This document shows, in pieces, positions 36,038 through 45,415 of a stretch of DNA of 64,000 nt (position 1 is the first letter of the stretch; each line of letters begins with the position of its first letter). The notes under the pieces are model-generated. The model did not search any database. It was not told the DNA's origin and saw only the letters and a list, made by a program, of their open reading frames with translations. The position numbers and the translations under genes are program-made. The stretch is from Verrucomicrobiota bacterium. GTDB taxonomy: Bacteria; Verrucomicrobiota; Verrucomicrobiia; CAIQCK01. The DNA is taken from assembly GCA_016235595.1 (NCBI GenBank), contig JACRJX010000015.1, positions 310,001-374,000 on the forward strand. The letters run 5' to 3'.

Positions 36038-36170
36038 GAAAATCACCGTAAACGGTTGGCTGAGGCGACACAATCCCGAATGCATTCGTCTTGTGACACA
36101 TTGCCGTCATCGCGCTTCAATGTGTGTGCGAGGTCATGTATGATTCGGGCCGCGTTGCCAGGAGAAAGAC
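36038..36170. promoter_or_regulatory. divergent promoter region with two inverted repeats
   Basis: This 133-nt region separates two divergent genes. CGAATGCATTCG (36077-36088) is a perfect 12-bp palindrome. ACACATTG (36096-36103) faces CAATGTGT (36118-36125) across 14 nt, a spacing suited to a dimeric regulator. TATGAT at 36137-36142 may be a -10 for the plus-strand gene. AGGAG at 36161-36165 is its ribosome binding site. Confidence 0.45.
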
Positions 36171-37853
36171 ATGAGAAGATACATCGCTTCGCTGCTGCTG
36201 TTTGCGCTTGTGGCTGGAGCCGCCGCTGCTGACGCGCCGGACATGCGCCGGACGAAGAAGTTGATCGCCACCGGCTGGGACAAGCCGACGGCGGCGCGGT
36301 TGCGTGAGAACCTGGAGTTGATGGAGCAGCGGCCGTTCGACGGTGTGGTGATCGAGATCGAGGGGCGTGTGGACGCGAAGAAGACCTGTCGGATGCGCGC
36401 GGCGTTCAGTGGCGAGCCGTGGCGACGCGAGTGGTTTGCCGACAGCGTTGCGGATTTGAAGGCATGCAAGTTCAAGCGGTTCACGGACAATTTCATCACC
36501 GTCGGCGCGAATCCTGGCAACGTAGATTGGTTTGACGACGAAGGTTGGCGGCAAATCGTCGAGCACTGGCGGATCGCGGCGTGGCTTGCGCGGCAGACGA
36601 AGTTGAAAGGCATTCTCTTCGATCCGGAGCCTTACACACCACCTCACGCGCAGTTTCGCTACGCGGCCCAGCCACAGCGCGACCGCCACACGTTCGAGGA
36701 ATACTGCGCCAAGGCGCGTCAGCGCGGAGCCGAGGTCATGCACGCGGTGGCGGAGGAGTATCCCAATCTCACGATTTTTTGTTACTTCATGAACGTGGTC
36801 AACGCAACTGCGACCGGCGCGGCGGACCCGCGGCCCTTGCTGGCAGGGTCTCACTACGGGCTATACGTGCCGTTCGTGGACGGTTGGTTTGACGCGGCGC
36901 CGACAACGGTGACTCTGGTGGACGGTTGCGAGATGGGCTATCGCTTCAACAGCGAGCGCGAATATCTCGAAGCGGCGTTGAAGATCAAAGGCGACTGCCA
37001 GGAACTGGTCGCGCCGGAGAACCGCGCGCAGTATCGCGCGCAGGTGCAGGCCAGTTTTGGCATTTATCTCGACGCCTACTGGAACCCGCCGACGTCGCCG
37101 TGGTTCATTGACGGCAAGGGCGGCTCGCGCGTGGCACGGCTCGGCGCGAACGTCACGACAGCCTTGCGCGTCGCTGACGAATACGTCTGGGTTTACGGCG
37201 AGAAGTTCCGTTGGTGGCCGACGCCCAATCGGGGTGTGAAGAAGGAGACGTGGGAGGAGGCGTTGCCGGGCTGCGAGGACGCGTTGCGATTTGCGCGGGA
37301 TCCGATCGAGTGTGGGCGCGCAAAGCTCGCATCGGGGAAATTGGTGAATCTGGCGCGCAACGGAGACTTTGGCTCCGAGCGATCGGTCACGAGTGATGGC
37401 GCGGAAGTGAAATGGAAGGAGGGTCGCGCGCCAGCGGGCTGGAGCACGTGGCAGACGAAGGATTCGCACGGCGTGTTTACGTGGGACCGCGAGGCGGGTG
37501 CGGCGGGCAAAGGCTCCGCCCGCGCGGCAAACGTCGCCGAAGGTTGTTTTATTCAGAGCGGTGCGGCGAAGCCTGACGAGCGTTACGCGGTGGCGGTCGT
37601 ATGCAGACTCCAAGGTCGGGGCGACGCGCGCATCCGCGTCCGCTGGCAGACGCCGGGAGGCAAGTGGACTGCCGAAGAACTCGACAAGGTTTTCGTCGTG
37701 AGTGGTCCGCGCGGCGAGTGGCGCGAAGGGTTGGGTGTCGTGACTGTGCCGGAAACCGCCGGCAAACTTGTGGTGTTGTTGGGCGTCAGTGGCCAGCAAT
37801 CGGCTGATGACGTTGCGTGGTTTGATGACGTGCGAATCTCAAAACTGGAGTGA
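36171..37853 (+). CDS. secreted TIM-barrel glycosidase-like protein of unknown family
   Basis: The 560-residue protein has a signal peptide (RRYIASLLLFALVAGAAAA) and a strong ribosome binding site. The first 370 residues look like a TIM barrel: IATGWDKPTAARL at the start, then FDGVVIEIEGR, and KGILFDPEPYTPP, whose acidic pair could be catalytic. A carbohydrate-binding-type jelly roll follows at about 390-560 (LVNLARNGDFGSE, GWSTWQTKDSHGVFTWDRE). I do not recognise a characterised family. It is 3 nt from the next start, so they form a pair. Confidence 0.75.
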   Translation: MRRYIASLLLFALVAGAAAADAPDMRRTKKLIATGWDKPTAARLRENLELMEQRPFDGVVIEIEGRVDAKKTCRMRAAFSGEPWRREWFADSVADLKACKFKRFTDNFITVGANPGNVDWFDDEGWRQIVEHWRIAAWLARQTKLKGILFDPEPYTPPHAQFRYAAQPQRDRHTFEEYCAKARQRGAEVMHAVAEEYPNLTIFCYFMNVVNATATGAADPRPLLAGSHYGLYVPFVDGWFDAAPTTVTLVDGCEMGYRFNSEREYLEAALKIKGDCQELVAPENRAQYRAQVQASFGIYLDAYWNPPTSPWFIDGKGGSRVARLGANVTTALRVADEYVWVYGEKFRWWPTPNRGVKKETWEEALPGCEDALRFARDPIECGRAKLASGKLVNLARNGDFGSERSVTSDGAEVKWKEGRAPAGWSTWQTKDSHGVFTWDREAGAAGKGSARAANVAEGCFIQSGAAKPDERYAVAVVCRLQGRGDARIRVRWQTPGGKWTAEELDKVFVVSGPRGEWREGLGVVTVPETAGKLVVLLGVSGQQSADDVAWFDDVRISKLE

Positions 37854-37856
37854 ACG

Positions 37857-38723
37857 ATGAAGAGAACCGTGACGTGGATCGTGTTGGCAGTGGTCCTTCT
37901 TGCGTGCGACAGCGCGCGAGCTGAGAAGACCAATTTCACCAGCGGCATTCTAGCCGGCATCAACGGAGTTTTGGATGATCTCGACAGCCTTTCCAGCGGG
38001 CCAGCCACGGTCTGCCACATCAACTGCCATCATCCCGACTCTATTCGTGAGGCGTTGAAGAAGCCGGAGGCCGGCCACCTCGCATATCTGGCGAAGGTCA
38101 GACGCACTGTCGAACGACAAACTGGTTTGCCATACGCGGTCATCCATTACTCGCAGCTCAGCGGCGGGAGTCTCGATAACACTCATATCAAGGCGGTCTT
38201 CATCACGATGATGGACAAGAGCATTTCCTCCAACCACACGGAGCGGCTGCTCGCGACGATCCGCGCAACAAACCTGCCGATATTTGGCTTTTGTGGCGGG
38301 CATCAGAAGATCGCTGAAGCCTTTGGCGGCAAGGTGGCGAAGATGCGGCCGCTCGCGCCGGACGAGAAGGACCCGAACCCGGCGCGCTACACGGGTTGGT
38401 TCAAGGAGTGGTCGTTCCTGCCGGTGAGAATCGTGAAACGCGACCCGCTCTTCGACGGCCTTGGCGACACGGTGGTCGTGCGCGAATTTCACGCCTACGA
38501 AATCAAACAGTTGCCGGAGGTGTTCGACGTGCTGGCCTCCAATGACGCCTGCCGCGTGCAAGCGATCAAGCACAAGACGCGACTGCTCTACGGCACGCAG
38601 TTTCACCCGGAGCACTTCGACGCCGCGCACCCCGACGGCGAGAAGATTCTGCAGAACTTCTTCAAGATCGCAGGCATTCTGAAACAGGACGCCGGCAAAA
38701 CCGGGAAACCGGCCACACCATGA
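37857..38723 (+). CDS. exported class I glutamine-amidotransferase-like protein
   Basis: The 288-residue protein has an N-terminal signal (VTWIVLAVVLLACDSARA; the C could be a lipobox). The rest is a class I GATase fold with nucleophile elbow GFCGGHQ (C146) and the His-Glu pair in QFHPEH. The catalytic triad is therefore intact. Such enzymes are normally cytoplasmic and work with synthetases, or as gamma-glutamyl hydrolases. An exported copy following a glycosidase-like gene is unusual and suggests a periplasmic peptidase or amidase role. Confidence 0.85.
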   Translation: MKRTVTWIVLAVVLLACDSARAEKTNFTSGILAGINGVLDDLDSLSSGPATVCHINCHHPDSIREALKKPEAGHLAYLAKVRRTVERQTGLPYAVIHYSQLSGGSLDNTHIKAVFITMMDKSISSNHTERLLATIRATNLPIFGFCGGHQKIAEAFGGKVAKMRPLAPDEKDPNPARYTGWFKEWSFLPVRIVKRDPLFDGLGDTVVVREFHAYEIKQLPEVFDVLASNDACRVQAIKHKTRLLYGTQFHPEHFDAAHPDGEKILQNFFKIAGILKQDAGKTGKPATP

Positions 38724-38783
38724 GTGGCGCTTGATGGCGGGCGCAAAGAATGAACGCGATCTGATCGCCGGCACGGCTTCCGG

Positions 38784-41060
38784 TCACTTCGCCGGCAAAA
38801 CCTGAATCGCGTCTATCGCGACATTGCCGTTGGCGCGATCGTTGGAGACTTCGACAACCCCGGGCGTGCCAGCGTCAAACTGGAAGACGCCCAGCGAAAC
38901 AAACGTTGGCGCAATCGGCGGAGTCTCGCGCTCATTGACGCGGATGAGCTTCTCGCCGTCGGCGCTGCGGACAGTGACCGCGGCGTTGGACGCGCGGTTC
39001 TCGTGCGGCTGGTAGGCGAAGCGAACCTCGTAACGCCCCGTCTTGGGCACGGTGAACTTGAACCGGGCCAGGGCTTTGCCTTTCGGGCTGTGATAGGTGT
39101 AGGAGGTGCCGATGAAATTCATCAGGCCGGTGCCTTCCTGCCACGTGCCGATCAACTCAGCCTTATCATCGTCAACCACGATCCCCGGCAGTTTGGCGGG
39201 ATTGTAGTATTTTATGTCAGAGGGCAGGAAATCCGGCGCGCCCGGCGGGTCGTAGAACTTGCCGTCCACGGTGTCGCGGCGGGTCCAGCCGCGCTGATTC
39301 ATCAACCCCTTTAGCTCGTCGAGATAGGAGTGATACACGTCGCGCGGCGCGCAATTGTGGCGGAGACAAATGGAGGCGGCTTTGCCGACGACCTCGCCCA
39401 TCATGCCGCCGGTCTTCATCACGCGGATGGTGCCGAGGGCCTCGTGCGTGACGCTGATGTTGCGGCCAGCCATGAAGAGGTTCTCCACGTTGCGCGAGTA
39501 GAAACAGCGGTAGGGGACCGGATAGCCTTTCTTGGAGTCCACGGAACGGTCGAACTGGGCATACGAGATGAACGGGTCGTTGGGGACTTTCTTGGCGTAT
39601 TCCTCCTTCGGATAATGCAGGTCAATGCTCCACGTTGTTGGCACGCAGCCGTCAGGAAACTGTTTTTTGCTGGCGACTTCGTCGCGCGTGAGCACCACAT
39701 CGCCGAGCAACTGCTGCGATTCGCGCGGGCCGCCGATGTAGGCGAGCCACTCCAGCTTCGCGTTGAGATGGTCGGCCTTGCCGCCGCCGTTCTTCATCGC
39801 GTTGAACGCGCCATAGACCGCGCGGAAGTTCCAGTCGCGCATGTATTCGAGGTCGCGGATCGGATGCTTGTCGAAACCGGTTTCCCAGAACCACGGGCCG
39901 ACGCCTTTCTTCGGGTATGGAAAATCCTCCATCGCCAGCGGCAACGCCCAGGTGATCGCCGGGAACGGTTGTGGCGAGTCGGCTTGTTTGAACCGCCACA
40001 TATTGCTCATGCCCATGTGGCCTTGCTCCTTGATGGTGTGATCGGCGCCGGCGAGCACCCCGATAGTGCCGTGGCCCGTGCAATCCACCACCAGCTTTGC
40101 CGTGAACCGCCGTTCCTGGCCGGTGCGCGTGTCGGTTGCCACGACGGCGGCGATGCGTTTGCCGTCCATCTCCACCGCCGTGCCGCGATGATTGAGGAAT
40201 AGCGAGATGTTCTTTTCTGCGCGGACGACAGCCTCGCGCTTTGCGTCGTCAAACTCCCGCTTCTCGCCGGGCGATTCTTTCGGGCGGTCGGAGAGTTCTT
40301 CGATGATTTCGCCGAGGTGCGGATAGAGACCGGTGCGGGTGCGGCCTTGAGGCCAGACGCGAATCTCAGCGCTGCCGTTGCCGCCGAGCACCGGACGGTC
40401 CTGGATGAACGCGACCTTGCAACCCATCCGCGCGCCGGAGACTGCCGCGCCCATGCCGCCGTAGCCGCCGCCGATGACGACCAGATCGAACGCGCCGGCC
40501 TCGGCGGGTTTCTCCGAAAGGCCCAGCAGTTTCTTGCGCCACGACGCCATCGCCTTGGGGTCTTTCGGCGGTTTGGCCGCCACATCCGTGGTGAACAGAA
40601 GCGCGTCGCAACGCCCCTCGAATCCCGTGAGGTCGTGCAACGCGATGGTTGTTTCCGGCTTCGTGATCTCCACGGTGCCGCCGTCGTGCCAGAACCAGTC
40701 GGCGCCTTTCGTGCCGAACGTCTCCGCGAGCGCTTTGCCATTCACCAGCACCTGGAACTTCCCCGGCGCGCCCGGCGCTTTCCAGTGCGCGACCCAGTCC
40801 TTCGTTCGGACGAAAACTTTGTAAGTGCCGGTTGCGGGAAACGTCACCGTTGTCGTCGCGTTCTTCACCGGATCGCCGAGGCCATGTGCCAGCAGATACG
40901 GTGATCCCATGATGTCCACGAACTGCGTGTCGAGCACCCAACCGCCGTAGTCCTTGAAACCTTCGGCCTCAACGAGGACTTCGCCAGCCGTCGCCGCGCT
41001 CGCGAGACTCAGCGCAAACAAAGCGACGAACTTGCGTGACAACCTATTCAACGTATTCAT
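38784..41060 (-). CDS. secreted FAD-dependent oxidoreductase with carbohydrate-binding-type ends
   Basis: The 758-residue protein has a signal peptide (FVALFALSLASAATA). The N-terminal 150 residues are a beta-sandwich like those in golvesin or xanthan-lyase proteins. The FAD-binding Rossmann motif GGGYGGMGAAVSGARMGCKV starts near residue 195, with the nearby GGNGSAEIRVW. The C-terminal 130 residues form another beta-sandwich. PF12831-type FAD proteins of this build are common in Verrucomicrobia and are thought to oxidise sugars. A signal peptide on an FAD enzyme is notable, since Sec export requires FAD uptake outside. It is the last gene of the minus-strand cluster. Confidence 0.9.
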   Translation of the reverse strand: MNTLNRLSRKFVALFALSLASAATAGEVLVEAEGFKDYGGWVLDTQFVDIMGSPYLLAHGLGDPVKNATTTVTFPATGTYKVFVRTKDWVAHWKAPGAPGKFQVLVNGKALAETFGTKGADWFWHDGGTVEITKPETTIALHDLTGFEGRCDALLFTTDVAAKPPKDPKAMASWRKKLLGLSEKPAEAGAFDLVVIGGGYGGMGAAVSGARMGCKVAFIQDRPVLGGNGSAEIRVWPQGRTRTGLYPHLGEIIEELSDRPKESPGEKREFDDAKREAVVRAEKNISLFLNHRGTAVEMDGKRIAAVVATDTRTGQERRFTAKLVVDCTGHGTIGVLAGADHTIKEQGHMGMSNMWRFKQADSPQPFPAITWALPLAMEDFPYPKKGVGPWFWETGFDKHPIRDLEYMRDWNFRAVYGAFNAMKNGGGKADHLNAKLEWLAYIGGPRESQQLLGDVVLTRDEVASKKQFPDGCVPTTWSIDLHYPKEEYAKKVPNDPFISYAQFDRSVDSKKGYPVPYRCFYSRNVENLFMAGRNISVTHEALGTIRVMKTGGMMGEVVGKAASICLRHNCAPRDVYHSYLDELKGLMNQRGWTRRDTVDGKFYDPPGAPDFLPSDIKYYNPAKLPGIVVDDDKAELIGTWQEGTGLMNFIGTSYTYHSPKGKALARFKFTVPKTGRYEVRFAYQPHENRASNAAVTVRSADGEKLIRVNERETPPIAPTFVSLGVFQFDAGTPGVVEVSNDRANGNVAIDAIQVLPAK

Positions 41061-41093
41061 GGCTTCCTTTTGTAATTCGGCGGGATGGCGTTA

Positions 41094-42470
41094 TCACTCA
41101 GCGACGATCTTGATCGTGTGCGTCACCGGCACGAACGCGGCCTTGATGGCGGCAGCGAGCGGGGCGCGTTTGGCTTCGGTGGCCTTTACGATGGCTTCGC
41201 GGTCGAGCTTGCCGGCGGCATCGCGCATCGCGAACAGTTCCTTGATCTCCGGGTCTTTGATGTCCTTGGCGGCCTTGAACTTGCCCTTCATCAGGTCATT
41301 GAAGATTTGCTTCACCTGTTTGGTTTCGTAGCTTTGCTTCGCCAGCACCGCGTCTTCCACTTTCTTGAACGCCTCGGAGAACGGATTCACCGCGAAATCG
41401 GCGGCGAGGTTCACGCCGCGTGCGAGCTGCTCGGCGGAATAGGTCCGCGTCTCGGCGCCCCACGTGACCTTATAGCTCTTCGCTTTGCCGTTCTTAACGA
41501 AGAGCTTCAGGCGGTTCAGTTCCTGGTTGAACGGGATGAGCGTCATCGCTGAGCGCACGCTGCCGTCGCTCTTCTCATCGCCCGCGGCGCAGAACGGATA
41601 GCGGCGGCTTTCAATCGTGAACTCGTCGGCTTTGCTGGAAACGACCTTGTGTCCCACGGTGGCGGCGGCTTTGCCGCTGGCGAGGTCCACGCTGAACGTG
41701 CCGATGTTGCCGTCGAGGCCCATCGCTTTGAGGTATGCGTAGGCCATCACAAGCTGGCCGGCCCATCCGGGATGCACGCCGTCTTTGCCAGCGATGGCGT
41801 AGTCGGGCGTGTATTTCTGCCGCGCCTCGAAACCGGCGGTAAACATCGGCCAGAAGACGTCGGCGAACGCAACGCGCTCTTTCGCGGCAATCTCGATGTC
41901 CATGTTGCGGAGTTTGCAGAGGCTCAGGTTCAGGTCCTCGACCGTGCCTGTGGCGGTCTTGACCCAGTGGGGCATCTTGCCGACGCAACCGGGCGAGCCG
42001 AGCACGACGCGCGCACCGGCCTGCTTGAACGACTGCACGATGGCGGTTGTCTTTTCGCGGTAGGTCGTGCCGATGCGCTCCTCGTAGGGGCGATACTCGT
42101 GGTCGTTCATGCCGTAGCAGGTCGTGGCGATGGTTGGCGAGAATCGGAGACAGTCGTTGGTCATGCGCGCGAGGAAGCCGGGCGCTCGCTCGCCGCTCCA
42201 GCCGTATTGGCGCACGGTGACGTCAAGCTGCGGCACGCACACGGTCAGGTAGGTCTCCATGATCCGCGAATACATCTTCTGCTCCGTGATTGAGTCGCCG
42301 CAAATGGCGAGCCGGTCGCCGCATTTCAGCAGCAGCCCGGCGGTCGCCGGCGCCTTGACCGGCTCGAACTTCGCGAAATAAGGATCACCCGGTTTGGTTT
42401 CCAGCGGCGGCGCGGCAAGGACGGTGACAATCGAGAGTGCGAGAACGAGGAGAGATAGTTTGTGGCGCAT
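41094..42470 (-). CDS. secreted SGNH/GDSL hydrolase
   Basis: The 458-residue protein has a signal peptide (LSLLVLALSIVTVLA). Block I is ICGDSITEQ, block III is YGMNDHEYRP and block V is DGVHPGWAGQ, giving the Ser, Asn and Asp/His residues of SGNH esterases. The family removes acyl groups from polysaccharides, among other esters. About 200 residues follow the catalytic domain, with a beta-rich part and a helical end that I do not recognise. It lies 33 nt upstream of the FAD gene in the same direction. Confidence 0.92.
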   Translation of the reverse strand: MRHKLSLLVLALSIVTVLAAPPLETKPGDPYFAKFEPVKAPATAGLLLKCGDRLAICGDSITEQKMYSRIMETYLTVCVPQLDVTVRQYGWSGERAPGFLARMTNDCLRFSPTIATTCYGMNDHEYRPYEERIGTTYREKTTAIVQSFKQAGARVVLGSPGCVGKMPHWVKTATGTVEDLNLSLCKLRNMDIEIAAKERVAFADVFWPMFTAGFEARQKYTPDYAIAGKDGVHPGWAGQLVMAYAYLKAMGLDGNIGTFSVDLASGKAAATVGHKVVSSKADEFTIESRRYPFCAAGDEKSDGSVRSAMTLIPFNQELNRLKLFVKNGKAKSYKVTWGAETRTYSAEQLARGVNLAADFAVNPFSEAFKKVEDAVLAKQSYETKQVKQIFNDLMKGKFKAAKDIKDPEIKELFAMRDAAGKLDREAIVKATEAKRAPLAAAIKAAFVPVTHTIKIVAE

Positions 42471-42550
42471 AGTTGAGTGTGCGCAGTCTTCCGATTTCTG
42501 GCGGGCGCGTCAAGACGCGAAAAGAGTCTCTGAAATTTCCAACGCCCCGT

Positions 42551-44287
42551 TCAGTCGCCGCGACGGTGGACCAACTTCCCGTCGAAATAGGTGCGGAGCA
42601 CCTTTGCGCTGCGGATGTCGTCAACGGGGCAGGTGAGCACGTCGCGGTCGAGCACGATGAAGTCGGCGCGCTTGCCCGGCTCCAACGAACCGATCTCGTT
42701 CTCAAGGCGCAGCAGGAAGGCGTTGTTGCACGTGTAGAATCGGATGGCTTGCTCGCGCGTGAGAGCCTCTTCGGGATGAAGCTGGCCGTCATACCAGCGG
42801 GCCTTGCGGGTGATCGTCGTCCAGATGCCGAGGAACGGATCGTAAGGATTGTTCGACCGCAGCGAGCCAATCTTCTGCATATGGTCGGAGCCGCCGCCGG
42901 CGATTGCGCCCAGCTCGAAGCAAGTGTGCAGAGGCTGAAAGTAACGCAGCCGGTCGTAGCCGAAATGTGCCACGAGCGTGCTGGTGTCGAGGTAGAGCCA
43001 CGCTGGTTGGATGTCCAGCGACACGCCCAGCCGCGCCGCCTGTTCGACGGCCTCGCGGCTCATGAAGTTGCTGTGCGAGATGCACGGCCGGCTGTGGCGA
43101 ATCGGCGTGGTCTTGTTCACTTCTTCGTAAGCATCGAGCAACGCATGGACAGCGCCGTCGCCGACCGTGTGCGCGGTGAACTGGAGGTCGTTTTCCACGG
43201 CCGCGCGAACCATCGGAACGAGCCGGTCGTGCGGAATGAACAGCACTCCACGATAAGCCGGGTCGGTGATCGAGTAAATCTTGCTGATGCCCCAGGGCTG
43301 GCGCATGTAAGCGCTGCCGGTGAGCATGCCGCCGTCGAGATAGGTTTTTACGCCGATGACGCGCACGGGGCCGCTTTTGTCCTTGAACAACGGATGGCTG
43401 GCGGCGAGGCGTATGTTCGCCTTGATCTTCTCAATGTCGCCGGATGAACTGAAGTCCAGCACGAGCGGGATGCGGACAGTCAGCTTGCCGTCGTCGTGAA
43501 GTTGTGTGTAGCGCGCCACAACTTTGGCGCTGCAATCGCGGTCGGCGATGGTGGTGAGGCCGACGGAATTGTAGTCCTTGAACAGCTCGACGTGCCGCTG
43601 CAGGACTTCGGCCTCGGTCGGTGACTTCACGGTCGTCTTGACCTTCAGGTAGCCGGAGCATCGGCGCAGGATGCCGGTCGGTTCGCCAGTCTGCGGGTCT
43701 TTCTCGGCGAAGCCGGGGTCGCCTTCCTTCACCTTGAAATTCCGGTCGATGCCGCTCAGCTTCAACGCGAGCGAGTTGACCGAGGCGTCTGGGCCGGTGC
43801 GGTAGAGGACCGGGTGATTCGGCGCGATGCTGTCCAACTCGGCGCGCGTCGGATAGCGTTTTTCACGGAGGCGTGTGATGAACACCTGGCTCAGCACGAT
43901 CCATTCGCCTTCCTTTACCACCTTCGTGCGCGCCTTGATGTAGTCGAGCACGTCCTGGATCGTTTCGAAATTCGGGATGGGATGGTCGAACTCCGTGACG
44001 CAGGCGCCGCTGGGATGCGCGTGCGAATCGATCAGGCCGGGCAAGACGAACTTGCCGGCGAGATCCACCAGCTTCGTGTTGGGGCCTTTGAGCTTGAGGA
44101 CATCGTCATTGCGGCCGACGGCGACGATGCGCGCGCCCTGGATCGCCATCGCCTCATGGATGGAGAAGCTCTTGTCCACCGTGGCGATCTTGCCGTGGTG
44201 GACGATCAAGTCGGCCGGTTCGCCAGCCAAGACATGGATGGTGGCCGCGGTGAAAAAGGCGAAGACAGCTTGGGTGAATCGTTTCAT
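42551..44287 (-). CDS. exported amidohydrolase (amidohydrolase_3 type)
   Basis: The 578-residue protein has a signal peptide (FTQAVFAFFTAATIHVLAG). The metal-binding signature is GLIDSHAHP near residue 90. Later segments, SRPCISHSNFM and GGGSDHMQKIGS, provide the further histidine and aspartate ligands, and ADFIVLDRDVL closes the beta-sandwich. The family hydrolyses cyclic amides, N-formyl and related C-N bonds; the substrate is unknown. It overlaps the esterase gene by ATGA. Confidence 0.93.
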   Translation of the reverse strand: MKRFTQAVFAFFTAATIHVLAGEPADLIVHHGKIATVDKSFSIHEAMAIQGARIVAVGRNDDVLKLKGPNTKLVDLAGKFVLPGLIDSHAHPSGACVTEFDHPIPNFETIQDVLDYIKARTKVVKEGEWIVLSQVFITRLREKRYPTRAELDSIAPNHPVLYRTGPDASVNSLALKLSGIDRNFKVKEGDPGFAEKDPQTGEPTGILRRCSGYLKVKTTVKSPTEAEVLQRHVELFKDYNSVGLTTIADRDCSAKVVARYTQLHDDGKLTVRIPLVLDFSSSGDIEKIKANIRLAASHPLFKDKSGPVRVIGVKTYLDGGMLTGSAYMRQPWGISKIYSITDPAYRGVLFIPHDRLVPMVRAAVENDLQFTAHTVGDGAVHALLDAYEEVNKTTPIRHSRPCISHSNFMSREAVEQAARLGVSLDIQPAWLYLDTSTLVAHFGYDRLRYFQPLHTCFELGAIAGGGSDHMQKIGSLRSNNPYDPFLGIWTTITRKARWYDGQLHPEEALTREQAIRFYTCNNAFLLRLENEIGSLEPGKRADFIVLDRDVLTCPVDDIRSAKVLRTYFDGKLVHRRGD

Positions 44288-45408
44288 TTCAGGTTCTCCT
44301 CGAACAACCGATATGCCTTTTCGCGCATCGCGTCAGGGAAATCGTGGTCACTGTCGGGATGCTCAACGAGAAGGTGGGCGGGCTTGCCGTGCAACTTGTA
44401 GACCTGCGCCGCTGCGGCGACGATGCGATCCACACTTTCCCACTTGAAGTTGGAGTCCTTCAACGGCGCGTTGATGAAACAGATGCGCGGCGCAAGCGCG
44501 CCGATCATCTCGTGGAAATCGAAAGGAATTTCTGCGAGCCGGCCTGCGTAATTCGCCAGCTTCGGCATGTAGCGCGTTTGGCACCAACCTTTCTCCGGCT
44601 GCCACACCTTCGGGTTGCCACCGTAGTAGTCGCAATAAGAATCCAGACCGCAGCTCGACACGATGACCTTGATGCGCGGGTCGAAGACCGCCGTATAGAC
44701 GGAGTTGTGACCGCCGAGCGAGTGGCCGATGACGCCAAAGCCGCCGCGTTTCACAAACGGCAGCGACTCCAGCAGGTCAAGGCCGCGGATGTTGTCCCAG
44801 ATGGCTTTCATCGTGCCGCTCTGCCAGCCAAGCGCCTTGAGGTCGGGCTGGTAATTGGCCAGCAGCGGATACGATGGCGCGAGCGTCACGAAACCGCGTT
44901 CGGCCAGTTCCTGCGCGTATTGGCGGTGCGGCTTGCCACCGAGACCAACGACGACTTTGTGGCCGATGGTGTCGCTGGTTGGGTGGAGACAGAGAATGGC
45001 GGCACATTGGGAATGCGGGGCGCGAAGCGCGGAGTGCGGAATGAGCAGGTGTGCCGGGACACGCCCGCCAGGTTCGGAAGCGTAGGTGATGAGCCGCCGG
45101 ACGTAAGTGCCGCAGTCGGTTTCCTCTTCCACCTTCATGTCGAGCGGGCAGCGCTTTGCCTTGCCCGGCAGCGGCCCCATGACTTCCTGCATCGCGGCCA
45201 GAATCTCTGCGCGCCGCTTCTGCCAGTCGGCGGTGGTTTTCACCGGCGCAACCTCGCCGCGTGCGTTGCGGTAGGTCAGGAGGTTGTTGCGATCCAGTCG
45301 CGCGAGCTGGCTTGACTGCGCGCTGCCAGTTTCCGCGGCCAAACTTACTGCTGTCAGCCACGCCATGATGAGCGTGCTTGCGAGAGAAGCACAACGCCGC
45401 GGTTTCAT
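44284..45408 (-). CDS. secreted alpha/beta-hydrolase, acetyl xylan esterase-like
   Basis: The 374-residue protein has a signal peptide (STLIMAWLTAVSLAA). The nucleophile elbow is GHSLGGHNS, and the C-terminal LVEHPDSDHDFP carries the catalytic histidine. The build matches dienelactone-hydrolase/AXE-type esterases that sit in polysaccharide-use clusters. Its stop overlaps the amidohydrolase start by 4 nt and its start is 7 nt after the ceramidase-like gene, so these are cotranslated. Confidence 0.9.
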   Translation of the reverse strand: MKPRRCASLASTLIMAWLTAVSLAAETGSAQSSQLARLDRNNLLTYRNARGEVAPVKTTADWQKRRAEILAAMQEVMGPLPGKAKRCPLDMKVEEETDCGTYVRRLITYASEPGGRVPAHLLIPHSALRAPHSQCAAILCLHPTSDTIGHKVVVGLGGKPHRQYAQELAERGFVTLAPSYPLLANYQPDLKALGWQSGTMKAIWDNIRGLDLLESLPFVKRGGFGVIGHSLGGHNSVYTAVFDPRIKVIVSSCGLDSYCDYYGGNPKVWQPEKGWCQTRYMPKLANYAGRLAEIPFDFHEMIGALAPRICFINAPLKDSNFKWESVDRIVAAAAQVYKLHGKPAHLLVEHPDSDHDFPDAMREKAYRLFEENLK

Positions 45409-45415
45409 GATGTCG

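Noticed and set aside
38761-38796. Two GCCGGC palindromes between the convergent GATase and FAD genes
   Set aside because: GCCGGC is common in DNA of this composition and the spacing gives no convincing terminator.
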